Below, piece after piece: positions 1 through 14,200 of a stretch of DNA of 64,000 bases. Location of the stretch: NCBI RefSeq assembly GCF_016859285.1, contig NC_053411.1:1489501-1553500 (forward strand). Reading direction: 5' to 3'. The position numbers and the translations under genes were made by a program. The stretch's first letter is position 1, and every line of letters begins with the position of its first letter. This DNA is from Xiphias gladius. Taxonomy: Eukaryota; Chordata; Actinopteri; Istiophoriformes; Xiphiidae. A model generated the notes under the pieces. That model searched no databases. It was given only the letters and a program-made list of their open reading frames with translations, and had not been told where the DNA came from.

Positions 1-1085
1 AATAATACTCAGCACTAAATTATTGGGTTGATGCAACAAGGGTTTAGGCATGGGAACTGATAAGATTTATTGATACCAATCCCATTACCTTTTTTTGTTG
101 TAATGGGGAATTCTCCTCATCCCCAGCCCCCCCTCTCATGTGGTGTGACCCAAGTGTCGATTCTTGGTCCAGTGCTATTTATGCTATACATGCTCCCTCT
201 GGGTCAGATAATCTGTAGGCATAATGTTAATTTCTACTGTTATATGGATGACACCCAGCTTTATGTTCTGCTGGATGGTAGTGATAAAATTTCCCAAGCT
301 ATAGCTTGTCTCTCTGACATCAAATGCTGGATGTCACAAAACTTCCTCTAGCTCAGTGAGTCCAAATCTGACGTCCTGTTATTCGGTCCCCAAAACCTGA
401 GCTGTGTCTTTAAAAATAATCTTGGTAACCTGTCCGCCAATATCAAACACTCTACCTGTGCAATTTGTGTGTGATTTTTGACTCTGCGCTTTGTTTCAAC
501 ATCCAAATCATGAAGATGATGCAATCATGCTTCCCCCAACAAAATTTAAGAGACGAGATTATATCACTCACACTACACTAGCTACAATAACTACACTAAT
601 TACTTTTAAAGCCTTCCATGTGGTTTGCAACTATTTAGGTCAGAAATTATCTTTTACCATATGAGCCTAGCTGCTGCCTGTGTTCCTCAGGTAGTACCCT
701 TCTTACTGTTCCCACAGCCCGCCTTGTTACTAAAGGAAATTTTCTATTAGAGGCCCACTGCTATCGAACTCCCTACCTGAGGAAATTAGGTTAGCAAACA
801 TAGTACCCTCTTTTATATCAAAACTTACTTTTACAGAAAGGTTTTCTACCGCAAGTTTGTTGCTCGTCTATTTTTACCTGTTTTTACTATACACAATATA
901 TTATTAGTTCCTGTGTTCTGTTTTTATTTATGTCTCTTATTTTTAACTTGCTCCATGCTTATATTTATGTTACTGTTTTTGATCATGACTGTATATTTTA
1001 TCTTGTTACGTAAAGCACTTTGAAACTGTTTTCAAAAGTGCTATACAAATAAAGTTATTATTATGATTATTATGATTATTATTAT
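1..1085 (+). mobile_element. 3' part of a decayed L2-type LINE
   Basis: A reverse-transcriptase fragment reads open from about 70 to 350. It shows the conserved order of a fish L2-type RT: a CGVTQVSILGPVLFMLYMLPLG block (palm, normally GVPQGSVLGPLLF), then FYCYMDDTQLYV, then LSDIKCWMSQNFL. The catalytic box reads YMDD where this LINE group usually has YADD. A stop at 349-351 breaks the frame, and the RT tail continues in pieces (SKSDVLLFGP near 360-390). The end near 1010-1085 has the typical L2 tail, a GTAAAGCACTTTGA-like block followed by AATAAAGTTATTATTAT repeats. The 5' part lies outside the window. It is a dead copy. Confidence 0.8.
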
Positions 1086-1900
1086 TAACACCCTGTTGTG
1101 TTACGCATGCACACTGCCTTTTATATACAGCAGGGATAATATATGTTGTTGCTGATAGGGTAACACCTCCGACACACCCACCAAATGATTGAAAACGTAA
1201 CTCAAAGCCCGTTGCACACTGTTTCAAACAGTTTTCAGGAGACATATTGTTCAACCCCGAAACCATAGCAAAAAGGTGCACACCGTTTTCAGATTGAACA
1301 TTCCCCTGCTTTGACACGAGCAGATGGCACGGCCCTTCGCGTAATTTTCAGGGGCCTAAGCAAATTGCGTAGTGAGCGTACTGGGCCGCCTGGCTCTGAC
1401 TGTCAGAAAAACATGCTGGCATTGATAAAGGTTGGAGGCAAAAAATTCCGATGGTTTAAACAATTTGGAACCGGTTCTCGACTGCCATTCCTACAAGGGC
1501 TGATGATTATTTTCATCATCAATTAATCTTATGATTATTTTCTCAATTAACTGTTAGGTCTATAAATGTCGGATAATTGAAAAAAGCCCATCCTAATTTC
1601 CTAAAGCCCAAGGTGACATCTCTGAAAAGCTTTTGTCTGACTAACAGTCAGTCAGTCATTCAATATCAGATGTTGGTGTTATTCTGACACAAACAAAGAG
1701 CAAGGTTTTTTCAATTCAAGCTCCAATGATGTATCAGCATTCGATGATGATTAACAAATCAACTGCTTAAGAGGCAGTAATTATGGGCTCTCAATTTTAA
1801 TGAAATGCTATCATTGTGAGGACACTTTTGAGGGCATGGCCCCCCAAGTAAGGTTTCCCATCTGATTTACCAATCCATTAAAAGGAGCACTCCACCAATG
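1086..1900. other. No gene seen
   Basis: Short open frames at 1006-1317 (minus) and 1311-1526 (plus) have no recognisable protein character. Nothing else is identified. Confidence 0.5.
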
Positions 1901-1904
1901 TTAC

Positions 1905-2245
1905 GCAACAGCTTACTCATGATGAGGAGTACAACTCGGCCTCTGTAAAAGGTCGTATAATGTCCTCTGTGGCTCTGGAGGACTTTTGTCAAGTCTGAAG
2001 AAATTACCTGAAGATGTCATAGTGAGGTCTTCAGGGTTATCTAGCTTGGGATTGAAGACTTTTTTTTTTTTATATAGAAAGACAGCAAGAATGTGTAAAG
2101 ATATGAGCATTTACCAGGCAGGGAGGGTCTAATGAAAACATAATTGAGTTGTATTGTGGGTAATGTAATATCCATTGTTGTGTGACTAAATCTCAGGATA
2201 TTTCTGTCTCTGCTGCAACAATTTTGACCAATCTTTTTTTCAGTC
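1905..2245. repeat. Dispersed repeat, second copy near 18.8-19.16 kb
   Basis: Parts of this stretch recur in the same order near 18,800-19,160. Examples are a block around 'CAAGTCTGAAGAAATTACC' with a following GATGTCAT, and a block around 2094-2180 with 'TTTACCAGGCAGGGAGGGTC' and 'TAATGTAATATCCATT'. The copies are diverged by eye. The class is not known to me; no open frame is visible. Confidence 0.5.
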
Positions 2246-3824
2246 TCACTCTTGCAAGTTGCATTTTTTATGCCTACCTTTCAGAAGTCAGAAGTCTGGC
2301 TCTCAAGAGACTGATGTCGGAGCTTCTCATCAAAAGCTAGTTTTGAAGGATTATTTTAGTTTATAGTGTGCTCACACTGTGCATTTTCCAAAATAAAGCT
2401 GTGTTTAATCAAATAAAATAAAATAAGGTAGAGAGGAGATAGGGTCCCAACAATAAAATATAGCCCTCGGGCCCTCTAAACAGGTTAATCCGGCCATGCT
2501 GAACGGGAACTGTTCCTTTAAGTAAAAGAGTTTTGAGTTCCACACTACCTACCTATTGATTCAAATTTCTTGCCAAAAGCCTCTTTTAGCTGCACTAAAC
2601 ATTTCGTATCTAACAGCAGTCAAGCTTCTAAATTTAGATTCTTCAGTAGACATAGATTCAAAGTCAGCCTATGTGGTATGCCTGCTAAATGCACAACTGC
2701 CTTAGAGGATAAAAGCATCTAAAAATAACTGTCAAAAAGCCAGAGGAGATGGTACATGTGCGAGCTCACAGTGCTGGCAGCAGGTCACCAAACTGTCACA
2801 GATTTGACTGTCATTTCTGGCTGAAGTAGACACAAACATCATGCAAGACCGTGCTTACTTTGCATAAAGATAACAAAGTGAGCTACTCTAGACTGCTGAT
2901 GTAATATAAATCTCTGCAGCAACATGATCTCACTGAGTAAAGAGCAATGAGGGTTATAGTTACTGATTTAATAACCAGAGCTCATTTACCTTTGGGGACT
3001 AAGCTTCACCAGCTGATCTCCACAGTGAGTTGTTTTTGCTCTCTCTGATTTATATGTCTAGTGCTAGTTGAGGATGCAAGATATTTAAAATCCTTTGACA
3101 CTTGTTCTGATACCAGCAAAACTTTTGTCAATACCTGTTAATGGCTTCTTCGTTCAACAAAAGATGTAAGACAAAAGGAAATAAGGAACTTTCTGCACAA
3201 AACAAAACTGCAAATCTGTCCACACATTCGATGCCAGCTTTAAATACCTGAGAGTTTTTAATACTCTATGCAACAGACACATTTTGGTCAGTACCAAAAA
3301 CATATCGATGTTTAATTTCCAGCTCTAAGAGACAGAAAGAAATTGCCCGTTCACCTCCAGACTCTAGAAAAACAGCATCTCATGCTCTTCACAAAAGACG
3401 CAGTATTACAACATTCAGGGAAAAACACTGAAATAGCTGCCATCTGCTGATGCAACTTCCTGCTGATCTCTGCACAAGTTGCACTGTGTCCCAAATCCAT
3501 GCTATACTAATTTCAAAACAGTGTTTGTTTTTCACACCAAATCCAGAAAACATTGAAGAATAACTCCAGTTTGTTACAACTTGGTTCTTATCTTTGTAGT
3601 TTTGAACATCATTTCTATCAGTTATACCACTGTATCAGAATTAACTTCATTGGCCAAATATGTTAACACAGCAGTTCTCAGTATTTCTCATTATACATAC
3701 ACATAATGCTGAAGTTTTTTACAGCACCAAACAGAGAAAAATAAACTACATAGGTATAAGCAAAATTAAACATATAGCTATTATATAAAGGGAAGAGAGG
3801 AAACAAAACACTACACACAGGTCA

Positions 3825-3904
3825 GATTATATTATGTTATATTATATTATATTATATTATGTTATGTTATGTTATATTATGTTATATTATATTATATTAT
3901 ATTT
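3825..3904. repeat. TATTA/TTATG-type microsatellite
   Basis: Imperfect tandem units of five bases (TATTA with TATGT variants), about 80 bases, running into a short TA-rich stretch. Confidence 0.9.
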
Positions 3905-3928
3905 ATACACATATATATACATATATAT

Positions 3929-3968
3929 AGAGAGAGAAAGAGAGAGCGAGAGAGAGAGAGAGAGAGAT
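3929..3968. repeat. (GA)n microsatellite
   Basis: About 40 bases of AG dinucleotides with a few interruptions. Confidence 0.9.
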
Positions 3969-6900
3969 AAAAATATGTATAAATATCTAATTTGTTTAGT
4001 TTCTTTATCGGCTGTGAGCTCCATTTCTGTTTTGCATAACAAGTGTGTCCATCAACACCACACCTTGAATCAAAACATTTTAGTCTGCATGCTGGCATTT
4101 TACAGAATGCTTCATTTTGTCATTTAATGTGAGTGTGAATGCTCTACTCACTCAAAATCATACAATGTAAGAATTAAATCAGTATGTGCATAAATATTAG
4201 TGTGAAACTGGGACACAGCTTCGGTGTCTGGTATCTACATTTCTTTTCTAGGAAAAATCTCTCTGGTTCACAGGAAGTGATGCATTTTAGTTTCCTGTTT
4301 GTTTGCAAAAAATACAGGGAACTAGGCAGTTAAATAAAAGAATTGTGTATTTATATTTGCTTGTGTATATATGAAGAAAAGAGTGTGACCCTCAAAAACC
4401 AAACCTGATTAACAGAACATTTGCAGACAAAGGCATCTTAGTCTATTCTTTAACTTTTATCTTACAGATACTATTAAGAAAAACTCATGGGCAAACAATT
4501 GTTTACATCTTTCTTCCACTCTTGTTGCTGTACTCTTCAGCTGTAAATTAAGCTGCAGTATACATTTATGTACATTAAATGCACAACAGAGAACATTTGT
4601 ATAAATGTTAACCTCAATGTTGCCTGTTATTCCATCATGCTCTTAGTATATTTCTAGAGAGCTGATGATGCTATCACAATTGCTCTGTCACCACAATTGG
4701 TTAATAAAAGTTATATTGTAAATTTCTTCAAATGCGGAAAGTGTCTGGCTGAGTATCCACTACGACTTGAGATGTACAAACATACTATCAGTATCAGCTA
4801 TTAGCTTTACAAAGCATAAACATGTCAAAAATTATTTTAATTGCAGTTATTTAGCTGGTGGTAGTGATTAATATATAGAAGAATATCACCTTATCGCTTT
4901 AACAGCAACAGAGCAGAAATGGTTTTAGGGCTAGTTGATCAGTATTATCGTATATAGACTTTCAGTCAAATATAAGGAGATATATGATCATGTTCTTTTA
5001 TCATCTTACATAATTCTGTTGTCCAAATTAATGATTCAAAGCAGACTGTAATTTTTAAAAAAGGAGTTATTAGTTTACATGTGTAAAGAGTTTTGTCTGA
5101 TGAAATATATAACAGTGAAAGGCAGTCCACTAGGTTAAACAACAATTTGAAAATTTTACATATAATTTTGCATACATTTACCATATTGTGATACTGCATA
5201 TATTGCTACTGAAAAAATATACTCATGACAACATTGCCTCAAAACACCATTGCCTCAAGATTCACGTCTTAAAAGCTTGAATTTTTTCCCATTCATTTGT
5301 ATAAAGACTGCTTCAAAACTGAACATCATACTTGGTCCATATGGATGGACAGAAATGTTGGACATTGGTGTCAGTGTATTGGTAACCATGATATGGTGCT
5401 AGACAGTCATCAGACAGGGAGACACAAGCAGACGCAGATTTATAACAAGGCTGCAAAGTAACAGCACACCTAGATCATACATTTTCAAAGTAATTAAATC
5501 ACCTTCAATGAAATATTAGGAGAGGAGAACTACTATTAAAAACGGAGACCTTCACTGAGATGAGTAGCACCCTCTACACTGTATTTTACAATTCAGTTCC
5601 CTCCAGCACTGAGCCACAGCAGCCTTGTCCACAGATGCTGGCGAGTGTCCCCATTTGATGTTTACTGTTCCCCAGTGCCTTTCTTCCCCACCATTTTACA
5701 AGACAAGCAAATACAACATCAGCACATAAAGTGGGACAGGCCTACAGATGTGCAACAAAAGCAACATTGTGCAACAGTGTTATAGCTCCTGTTAAACAGT
5801 CAGCATTGTGGGGCAGAGCAGGTGGAGCTTTGCTAACAAAATGTCAGCTTAAAAACTAATTTCTCAGTTAAATGTAGGAGTCAACTGCTTGTGCATAAAC
5901 ATGGACAGTTTGCTATACTTGTTTTGCATATGAACTAGACAGCATAATTTTCCCTAACCTTCCTCTCAGCTCTGCTGGTGGTCTATCAATGTAGCTACTC
6001 AAAACATAAAGGCAGGACCTCATGCATCTATTAGCAATGCAAAACTTAATTTACAAACATGGTAATTTTAACAAAAGCGAATGTTTCATTAAGTCAACAA
6101 AGGCTGTTGCTAATTCTAATAGTCACAAGAGAGCGAGATAAATGAAGAAACACAGAGACAAAAAGTTAGTCACGCCTCAAGTTCGCCTTTCCTCCTCGAG
6201 CCAACATAAAGACAGTAGGCTGTTTAGGCTAAACCATCACGCGCTAAAACCGAAACTAGCTAGCAGCAGAATTTTTATCTACAGCAACTGTTTACCAACA
6301 CTTCAGGATATGCAGCAGGTTCTACACCTACACAGTAACACAAGTGCCGTTGTCATATTGCAACGACAAATGACGTGCCGTCCATCACTATGTGAAAAAT
6401 AAAACTTTTACAGGGCGTTGCTTAAATATAGAGCCGAAAAACCAGTCAGACATGCTAAATTATCAAGAGCAATTCTTTAATTCGTAATTCGGTGTAGTTC
6501 AAGCCCAAGATCAAAAACCCCTAAACGTCTGATCAACATTTTGTAGGAGCCCGCCTGTTATTCCCACAGTCCTCTTCCACCAAAATATACTGTGGAATGC
6601 GGCAGCAAACACTGTGAAACAACTGTAAAAATTTATTTATTACATTAAAAGCTCCTTTACGACTCTATGAAAGATGTACAGAAGAAAGAACGTGAACATT
6701 TTACAGTTTTGTAAAATCCTATATGTAATGTTGTATGACGGATGTACGTTTGCCGAACAGCAAAAACAATTATTGCCAACTCGTTAACGTAGTTTGGCAA
6801 AGTTTTCCCCGCATAAAGATGTTAGCGGCATATCCGAACACAGACAGTTTGGTTTCCATAATGCTCGTGTTGCCATTAAAAATCACTATCCATACACATG

Positions 6901-7675
6901 AAAGGCGTTTTCCGTCTGTTTACTCACCCAAACTGTTTGTAGAGGAATTCATAATGCGAAGTTTAAGTTGTAGGAAGTTTCTCTAGACGTAAAGACTGGA
7001 CTGAAGCGTGTTTTCCATGCTGAGAGAGGAGTGTCAGAAGTCATACACTGGGGATACATGTCAAATTGCCAGTTCTAACAACATTAATACCGGAAACAGT
7101 ACAGTACAGTTTAGCTGTAAATAAAGCATTGTTGTATATTAAACAATAAAAAGGATTCAAACCAAACTCGTAAATCACGTGAAATTCAAAAGAGAGTGGG
7201 AAATTGCCATAATAACGAGGATAAACTGTAACAAAATAACGAAATAAAAAAAAAAACAGACACGCCAGTTGAGTCCTCCGGGGTGTCCTCCGGAAGTCAA
7301 GTACCTCAATATGCCCACCTTGACGCTATTCGGGGGAAGGCATCATGCAGATTTCTAATGAATGTAAAAAGTTGCATCTGTTAACTCTCTCCAGCAGTTA
7401 TTTTGTCCGGTCACCGTGAGTCAGTGAAGCGTATCTAGATGTTGTGTGCCACAAGAATGCAGTATGAAACTTTTTCAGCAACAACGTTTTCAGGCTACAC
7501 TTAAGCGCCTGTCAAAGAAAAACGATGACATTTTCTTGTTCGGAAGCCATTTGTCACCACCACGCGGCAGGGTTGTGTAGTGCACGCGCTCAAAAGAAAA
7601 ATTGGGTCTATCTCAGTACCAACACATCTGGTGCGCGTTCACGAGAAAAATACCTACACACAACCCACACTTGAT

Positions 7676-7990
7676 AACAACAACAACAACAATAATAATA
7701 ATAAAAATAAAAATTAATAAGAATAATACATTTTATTAATAAAGCTTACAGAGTTAGGCATACAGAGTTACAAAGTGCTTTTCATAGAAAATCCAGATAA
7801 AACAGTTCAGAACAATAAAATAAGGCCACTAAAAGCACAGAGAACAAATAAAAACACATCAATAAACAAATAATAAAACTAAGATAAAAGGTGTGAAATA
7901 AGCAATTAGAAAAGATAAAACATGCTGGAAACAAACGTTGATATTAGTAAAAAAATTTTAAGAAATGTTTTTTTTTAAGCCCTGAGTAAA
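7676..7990 (-). repeat. Probable LINE or SINE 3' end, minus orientation
   Basis: AAC/AAT/ATA trinucleotides at 7677-7705 are followed by a stretch with 'TACATTTTATTAATAAAGC' and 'ACAAAGTGCTTTTCATA'. This resembles the reverse complement of LINE/SINE tails whose 3' ends carry AAAGCGCTTT- and AATAAA-like blocks. No protein-coding part is recognisable. The class is inferred from the tail only. Confidence 0.4.
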
Positions 7991-7999
7991 AGGAGGCTA

Positions 8000-10270
8000 G
8001 AACCAGGCTAAAGTGGTCTTTTCTTTTTGAACTTGGCATTTTTGAGTCGAGCAGCTGCTTATTCTTACTAACATCAGGCGTGCGATTGTGTTTTGGCTCA
8101 ACCCTGAATACTGTGAACTGCAATAGTCACAACGCTAGAGAGTAAATGCATGTATGACCCCCTCAAGGGCAGTACGGATGGCTCTCACGTAATCTTAATA
8201 ATCTGTTTTTCTCGGTGGGACCGATATGAATACTATCACTTATCTCACACTGTCAAGATAAATATTAAATATCACATCCTTTTATCAAAGAATTTGAAAA
8301 CCCTTAAAGGGTTTATCAGAGAGAAACCGTTCAAAATAATATAATCCTATGTCTTTCCTTATGTACAGTGGCCCTATCCACGTGATACCTGGATTGAATG
8401 TCGAATTTTGTTGCATTACTCAGTTCCTGAATATGCATTTTCAACTAATTGTAACTGTAATACTTTCGTTGATCTTATTTGATTCAACAAATTATCTGAG
8501 TTCCATTGTGCAAATACAAGGACATGCCTTGTATTTGCAGGAGTGACGGGATGTCTTTATTGAGCAACTGTCCCCATAGACCTCCATGATAAAAAAGACT
8601 GATGACAGGACTCCTCCACCTGCAAACAAGGTCGGTCATTACTCTTTCTATTATGGAATTTTTAAGTCATGGAAGTTTTAAGTTTTTAAAACTTTCTCGG
8701 AGCCTCGAAAATTGAGTTTTATCTTCGTGATGTCATCCCAGTGTAAAGTCTATGGTCACGGCGGGGCCAGCGGGAGAGACACTGATGCGCATGTGCGGTC
8801 GGCCGCACGCAATTTATTTTGGCTCTTGCGCCTACATTTTTAACAAATAACACAGACGCACGAGAGGAAATGGCAGGGCGGCAATAAAAAACCCAACAAA
8901 TAAAACCAAAATACCAGGAATGCATAAACTACAGGAGCACATATTTTGACATTTCACAATGAGAAAAATTAGATGATCATTTTTTTAGAAAAGCAGGCTG
9001 TGGAAGATATCATGAATCAACGTCACGTTTCTTATACTCAAAGGCTTCGGATAAGTTTTTAAATTCATTTAAATGAGAAACCAAGGTACATTAACCATCC
9101 CTTCAACAATAAATATGGTTTTTACCTAAAAGTAAAATAAAATTAACTGAAATTTGCATTGTTTGATTCAGTGTTAATTGGATAATATGAAGTATAATTT
9201 ACAGTGAAATTAGGGATGGCTTCAAGATTCAAAGAGATCCAACTGTGTATACAAAGCCAAAATGTTTTGATAGGAGTGCAAGAAAACAGGAGGGGATCCA
9301 AAGTTTCCAACGTCAGTCAAACAAAAGTTGATAGGAGTGCTTTCAATGTTAAATCTCGTCTGTAGAAAGTGATTTACTGGATATATACCTGTAACTATTT
9401 TGAAGTGTGTTTCCATTACTTTTGGTGCTAATGGAAAGGTTTGATAACAAACACTTGTCTTGTCTCTCATATCAGCACCAAAGTTAGCAAGAGAGTAACA
9501 GAAATAGGAATCACCATATATATGTGTATTTATAGATGAGTCAATAATTTTGTTACTGCAATTTTGTCATTTATGTCCATTCCACTTATTGTAAGGACAG
9601 GTAACTATGGATTTAAATGTAATGATGAGAGCTGCAGTGAATTACAAATAAGGGATAATAAGGCAACTGGGAAGCTTTGAAAATATATCAGGACTCCCTG
9701 TTTGTGGATCCAATATCATATACCTTAAATTCATACAAGGACATAGGCTCCATATCAGAATTGAGAAGGTCGCTAACATACCCCTTTTTGGTCTCCCCTT
9801 TTTGTAGACATGACAATCCTAAATATAGATTTTCTGTCGATGATTGATAGATTTATATTGATTTAGGACCAAAACCGAATACTTAAAGCATTTTGAAAAG
9901 AGAACGGTGCTCAAGGGTATCAAAAAAAAAAAATCTAAAATATGAGGCTGTTATAAACTACTAAATGTTTTAAGTCTAAGAAATCCAATGGATTTGTTAC
10001 CGGTCGATTGGATCTCACACATATTCTTTATTTAGCTTCCACTCGTCACATTTTTGTTTAAATGCATTTATTAAAAAAAAAAAAAGTAGTGGGCATTTGC
10101 GCCTCTTTTGTATCCAAAGCACGAGGTAACCTAGTGCCAATTCATATCTTTTACAAAAAAAAATTTTAATTAATTTTACACGAATGTAGTTCAAGAAATC
10201 AACAAATTTTACAGAATATTTAGCGGAACAATGATTTGCGCTAATGTTTCTTTGGTTTGGGGGAAGCGAA
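8000..10270. other. No gene seen
   Basis: No exon, RNA gene or clear transposon is recognised upstream of ecsit. Short open frames here (for example 8719-8925 and 9222-9470, minus) have no protein family character. Confidence 0.4.
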
Positions 10271-10279
10271 TGTGTGCAG

Positions 10280-10375
10280 AACCAGGATGTTCTGACGGCT
10301 TTCCAACATGGAGCCGTCCACAGAGAGCGATCTGTGAAGGAGACTAATTTCTTCCTACATTCGTCGTCACAAGTG
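10280..10375 (+). promoter_or_regulatory. Candidate 5' leader exon of ecsit
   Basis: The stretch just before 10375 ends in a good donor (AAGTG|GTAGGT at 10375/10376). The first coding exon begins after a pyrimidine-rich tract and an AG at 10848-10849. That fits a non-coding first exon here. It would contain a short upstream frame, ATG near 10303, closing after about eight codons at a TGA. The transcription start is not visible, and no TATA box was recognised. Inference only. Confidence 0.35.
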
Positions 10376-10864
10376 GTAGGTACGGAGTGAGTGATATACA
10401 GCTATATGTGTTAGTACATTACATGCTGTATATAAGTCATGTATTGCAGAATGTCAGTTCTTAATAACAATTTGCCTGACACTTTGTCTTAATAACCCCC
10501 CCTTATATGACATATGCGAAACATTATACAAAAATGTGTCTGTTTAATGTTTCTATACCTCTTGGCAAATATTTCTAGACGATAGAGGTTGGCGAACGTT
10601 GAAGAACGTTTATGAACAAATCAGAGCCTACCCTCAGGTGTGTTTGCACAAATTCATTAATTTAAACTCCATGCATTTAAATAAAGATTTAGTTGTTCTT
10701 CAGTCATCATTACAGCCATCCTCCACGACATGATCAAACGTGCTGGGTGCCATATAGAATTGCTAGGTTTAAGAATGTCATTGAGTATGTCTGAATACTG
10801 CTCATGTTTTGTTCATTTTCCCTGTGCTGTTCTGTTCCCTGACGGTCAGTGGGATGGTTCGACC

Positions 10865-11147
10865 ATGAAGTGTGCCCGCTGCCTTCTCCAGCTGAAGTGT
10901 CTCAGACTGGTGGACCAGTCAGCCAGATCTGCTGCCCAGTATGACACTCTTTGCCAGTTAGCCTCCTCCAGTCAGCCCAGCGTGCTACATAACACCCAGC
11001 AACAGGTAAACTTAAGCCTCCGCACATAGCAAGTCAAGACACATTCAACTAACCAGCACCTAAAATGAATCCAAGCCTCTTTCTTTATATCAAGAAATTT
11101 CCATGTGCAGAGCCAAACCAACAATGCATGCATCCTACTAACAAGTG

Positions 11148-11213
<66 letters not shown>

Positions 11214-14200
11214 CGAAAACCTGACATCCCTCTGTGCTACAAAATACGAAGCTATCAGACCATCCAACAAGGAGTTCAGACAAGAGTATAAATCCTGCCA
11301 AGTCACTGACCAGAACTCACAGTAACAGTAAATCTCATTACAGAAATGCCCAAGATTAGTTTGAAGTCATGTAGAAACAGTGTTTTCATTCTATAATTTT
11401 TCCTCTGAAGAGCACTGACAAGTTTATTTTTACACTGTAAAATGTCTCCTTCAGAACAAATCTTGGTCACAATTATTTAAAAGGCAAATTTAAGGGATCC
11501 TTATCAAAAATGTGTTTTTATTATATGAATTAATGTGAAAACAATTATTAAAAAAATACAATCCAGGCAATTTTTTATAGCCACACAAAAGGTTGCAAAA
11601 TGATGACAACTCCAAAATAAACGCAGAATATCTTCAATATCTAAAATTAACATTTCTAATCCTCTAAATCCCATTTAGTATTTGAGAGAGGAGCTTGTAT
11701 GAGATTTTTAATTGAAAATTTGTTGTTTTGGTATCTGTGATACAACCAAAAATTATAGAGACCACTAATATTACGTTTTTGAGGCCAAAACCAATATTAG
11801 GATTTGAGGGTTTAGAAAATCTGATAACCATGTATCAATTGCTGTTTATTTTTACATAAATAAACATTTTCAATGAGAATCCCTCATTCATTTTTTATTA
11901 AATAGCTGTTTGTTTCTGTTGGACAAACTACTGTATGTAATGGAGACAGTTTCTGATCTACCTCTAAAATATATTTGGCATTTCTGTATTGAAATTTCTT
12001 GTTGCTTCTTGGCCTACATATACACTGATATATATCTGTCTTTCTTCTTTGCTTGAAGATACTCTCAGAATTTGTTCTAGCACCCTGAAATGTTCTCCCA
12101 GTTCACTGTTGACGTTTGTAGCACTGTAGTTAATAGTTACATGGGGCACAATAACAAAATCCAGAAGCCAGAATATACTGTATGTTGTTTCTGATATCCC
12201 TGTTTCATATTCATATAATCGGAAACAAATTCACTTGTAGGTGTTGAGGCATTTCCACACCAGCCCAGTATGTGCCAAGAGTCAGCCTGTACCTGAAGAG
12301 TTTGTTAATGAGAACAAGAAGAAGAGGGATAAGTCTTTGATCACCCATGATGACCTGTTCGAGCAGGTGGCCAAAGAGGCCAAAACCAAAGCCACCTTTA
12401 ACAAGGTGGTGGATGTCTTCACCAAGAGAGACATAAGACGGCGGGGTCATGTGGAGTTTATCTACGCTGCTCTGAAGAAGATGCCGGAGTTCGGCGTGGA
12501 GAAAGACCTTGCTGTCTACAACAAGCTTTTAGATGTTTTTCCCAAAGAAGTGTTTGTGCCCAGAAACTTTATCCAGCGAATGTTCAACCACTATCCCCGA
12601 CAGCAGGAGTGTGGAGTGCAGTTACTGGAGCAAATGGAAAATTATGGTGAGTATCTGTTACAAGATTCAATCTGCTAGTGGAATTCTTGGAATGCTGTCA
12701 AATTTAGAGAGGGTTATTCCAGACAGGGAAAGGAAGGGATCTGGAAAATTTCACTCAAGATGTCAAGGAATTATTTATACATTTTACAGGAATATAGCTG
12801 TGTTTGTTTATCTTTATTTTAAATGATCCTGTTTCAGGTATTATGCCCAACATGGAGACCAAAGTCCTGCTGGTCCAGATTTTTGGAGAGAAGAGCCACC
12901 CCATGAGGAAGTACCAGCGCATCATGTACTGGTTCCCCAAGTTCAAGCACATAAACCCCTTCCCCATCCCCCAACAGCTGCCGGAAGACCAAGTGGACCT
13001 GGCTCGCTTCAGCCTGACTCGTATCGCCAATGACCTGGATGCAAAAGTTACCATCTACCAGGTACAGCTGTAGGCTTTGTATAGGACATAGATGTTTGTG
13101 CATTAAGTACGGAGCCGGAGTCACGATGTGGTTAACCTAGCAGAATAAAGACTGGAAAGAGCGGGAAACAGCTAGCCTTGTTCTGTTCAGCATCCAAAAA
13201 GTCACCTACAGTGGCAAGAAAAGTGAGTGTCTTAAAATATGGTCAGTTCTTCATCTAAGTTACAATTATGAACAAACAATCTATTTTAACTAATAACACA
13301 GAAATCATTGTGTTGTTCCTGTCCAAAACAGAATACATCATTCAAACATCAACTAAAGGTAACTTGAGTCAGGAGTTTACAGACCTGGAGTCCAGTCATT
13401 GAAACCAGACTGGAGGTGTGGGTTAGAGCTACTCTGATTTATAGAAAACACTCAAACATTCTGAGTTTGCTATTCACAGGAAGCATCTGCTGAAGTGAAC
13501 CATGCCTCATAAACAACAGATCTCAGAAGACTTACCATCAAGAAACTGCAGATTTGCATAAAGCTGGAAAGGGTTACAGAGAAATCTCAAAGAGTTCAGA
13601 TATTCATCAGTCCACAGTCAGACAAACTGTCTATAAATGGAGATGATTTAGTTCTTTGGCTATTCTCCCTAGAAGTGTTTGTCAGCTAATATGACTCCAA
13701 AGGCACAAAGTGAATGTTCAATGAGGTAAAAAAGATGCCCAGAGTAACATCCAAAGGCTTAAAGGAATCATTGGAACTGGTTCACATGTCTCTTCATGAG
13801 TCTACCATACACAAATCACAGTGCATGGAGCAAAGTGTCCATGGCAGGAAGCTGCTGCTCTCCCAAAGAAACATCACTATATGCCTGAAGTTTGCCAAAG
13901 AGCAGCTTGACACCACAACACTGCTGGGAAAATGTTTTGTGGACTGATCAAACTAAGGCCGAATGATTTGTGAAGAACATGCAGCTCTACGTATGGTGTA
14001 AAAAGGGCGATGCATGCCAACATGAAGCATCTTGATTTTTGGCTTTGCTGCCTCTGGGCCTGGACACCCTGCCATCATCAAGAGGAAAACGAATTCCCCA
14101 GTTTATCAAGGTATCTTACAGGATAATGTCAGGGGCGCTGTCCGCCAGCTGAAGCTCAGTAGAAGTTCTGACTTCAAACAAAGAAAATCCACCTTTTGGA

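Larger units (their letters stand above)
2410..7670. other. Long stretch without a recognisable gene
   Basis: Apart from microsatellites near 3.83-3.97 kb I see no coding exon and no clear transposon here. The base make-up is AT-rich with scattered CpG around 6.1-7.6 kb. A short ATG frame with an excellent minus-strand donor near 6.93 kb is listed under findings. It could be intergenic DNA, or introns and UTR of a gene whose coding part lies to the left of the window. Confidence 0.4.

Noticed and set aside
11065-11325. Open frames on both strands around 11.15-11.21 kb
   Set aside because: They read through a (TG)30 repeat in an ecsit intron.
13714-13947. Plus frame at first taken for a host gene
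   Set aside because: The LKFAKEQLD stretch and flanking inverted ends show it is a Tc1 transposase remnant.
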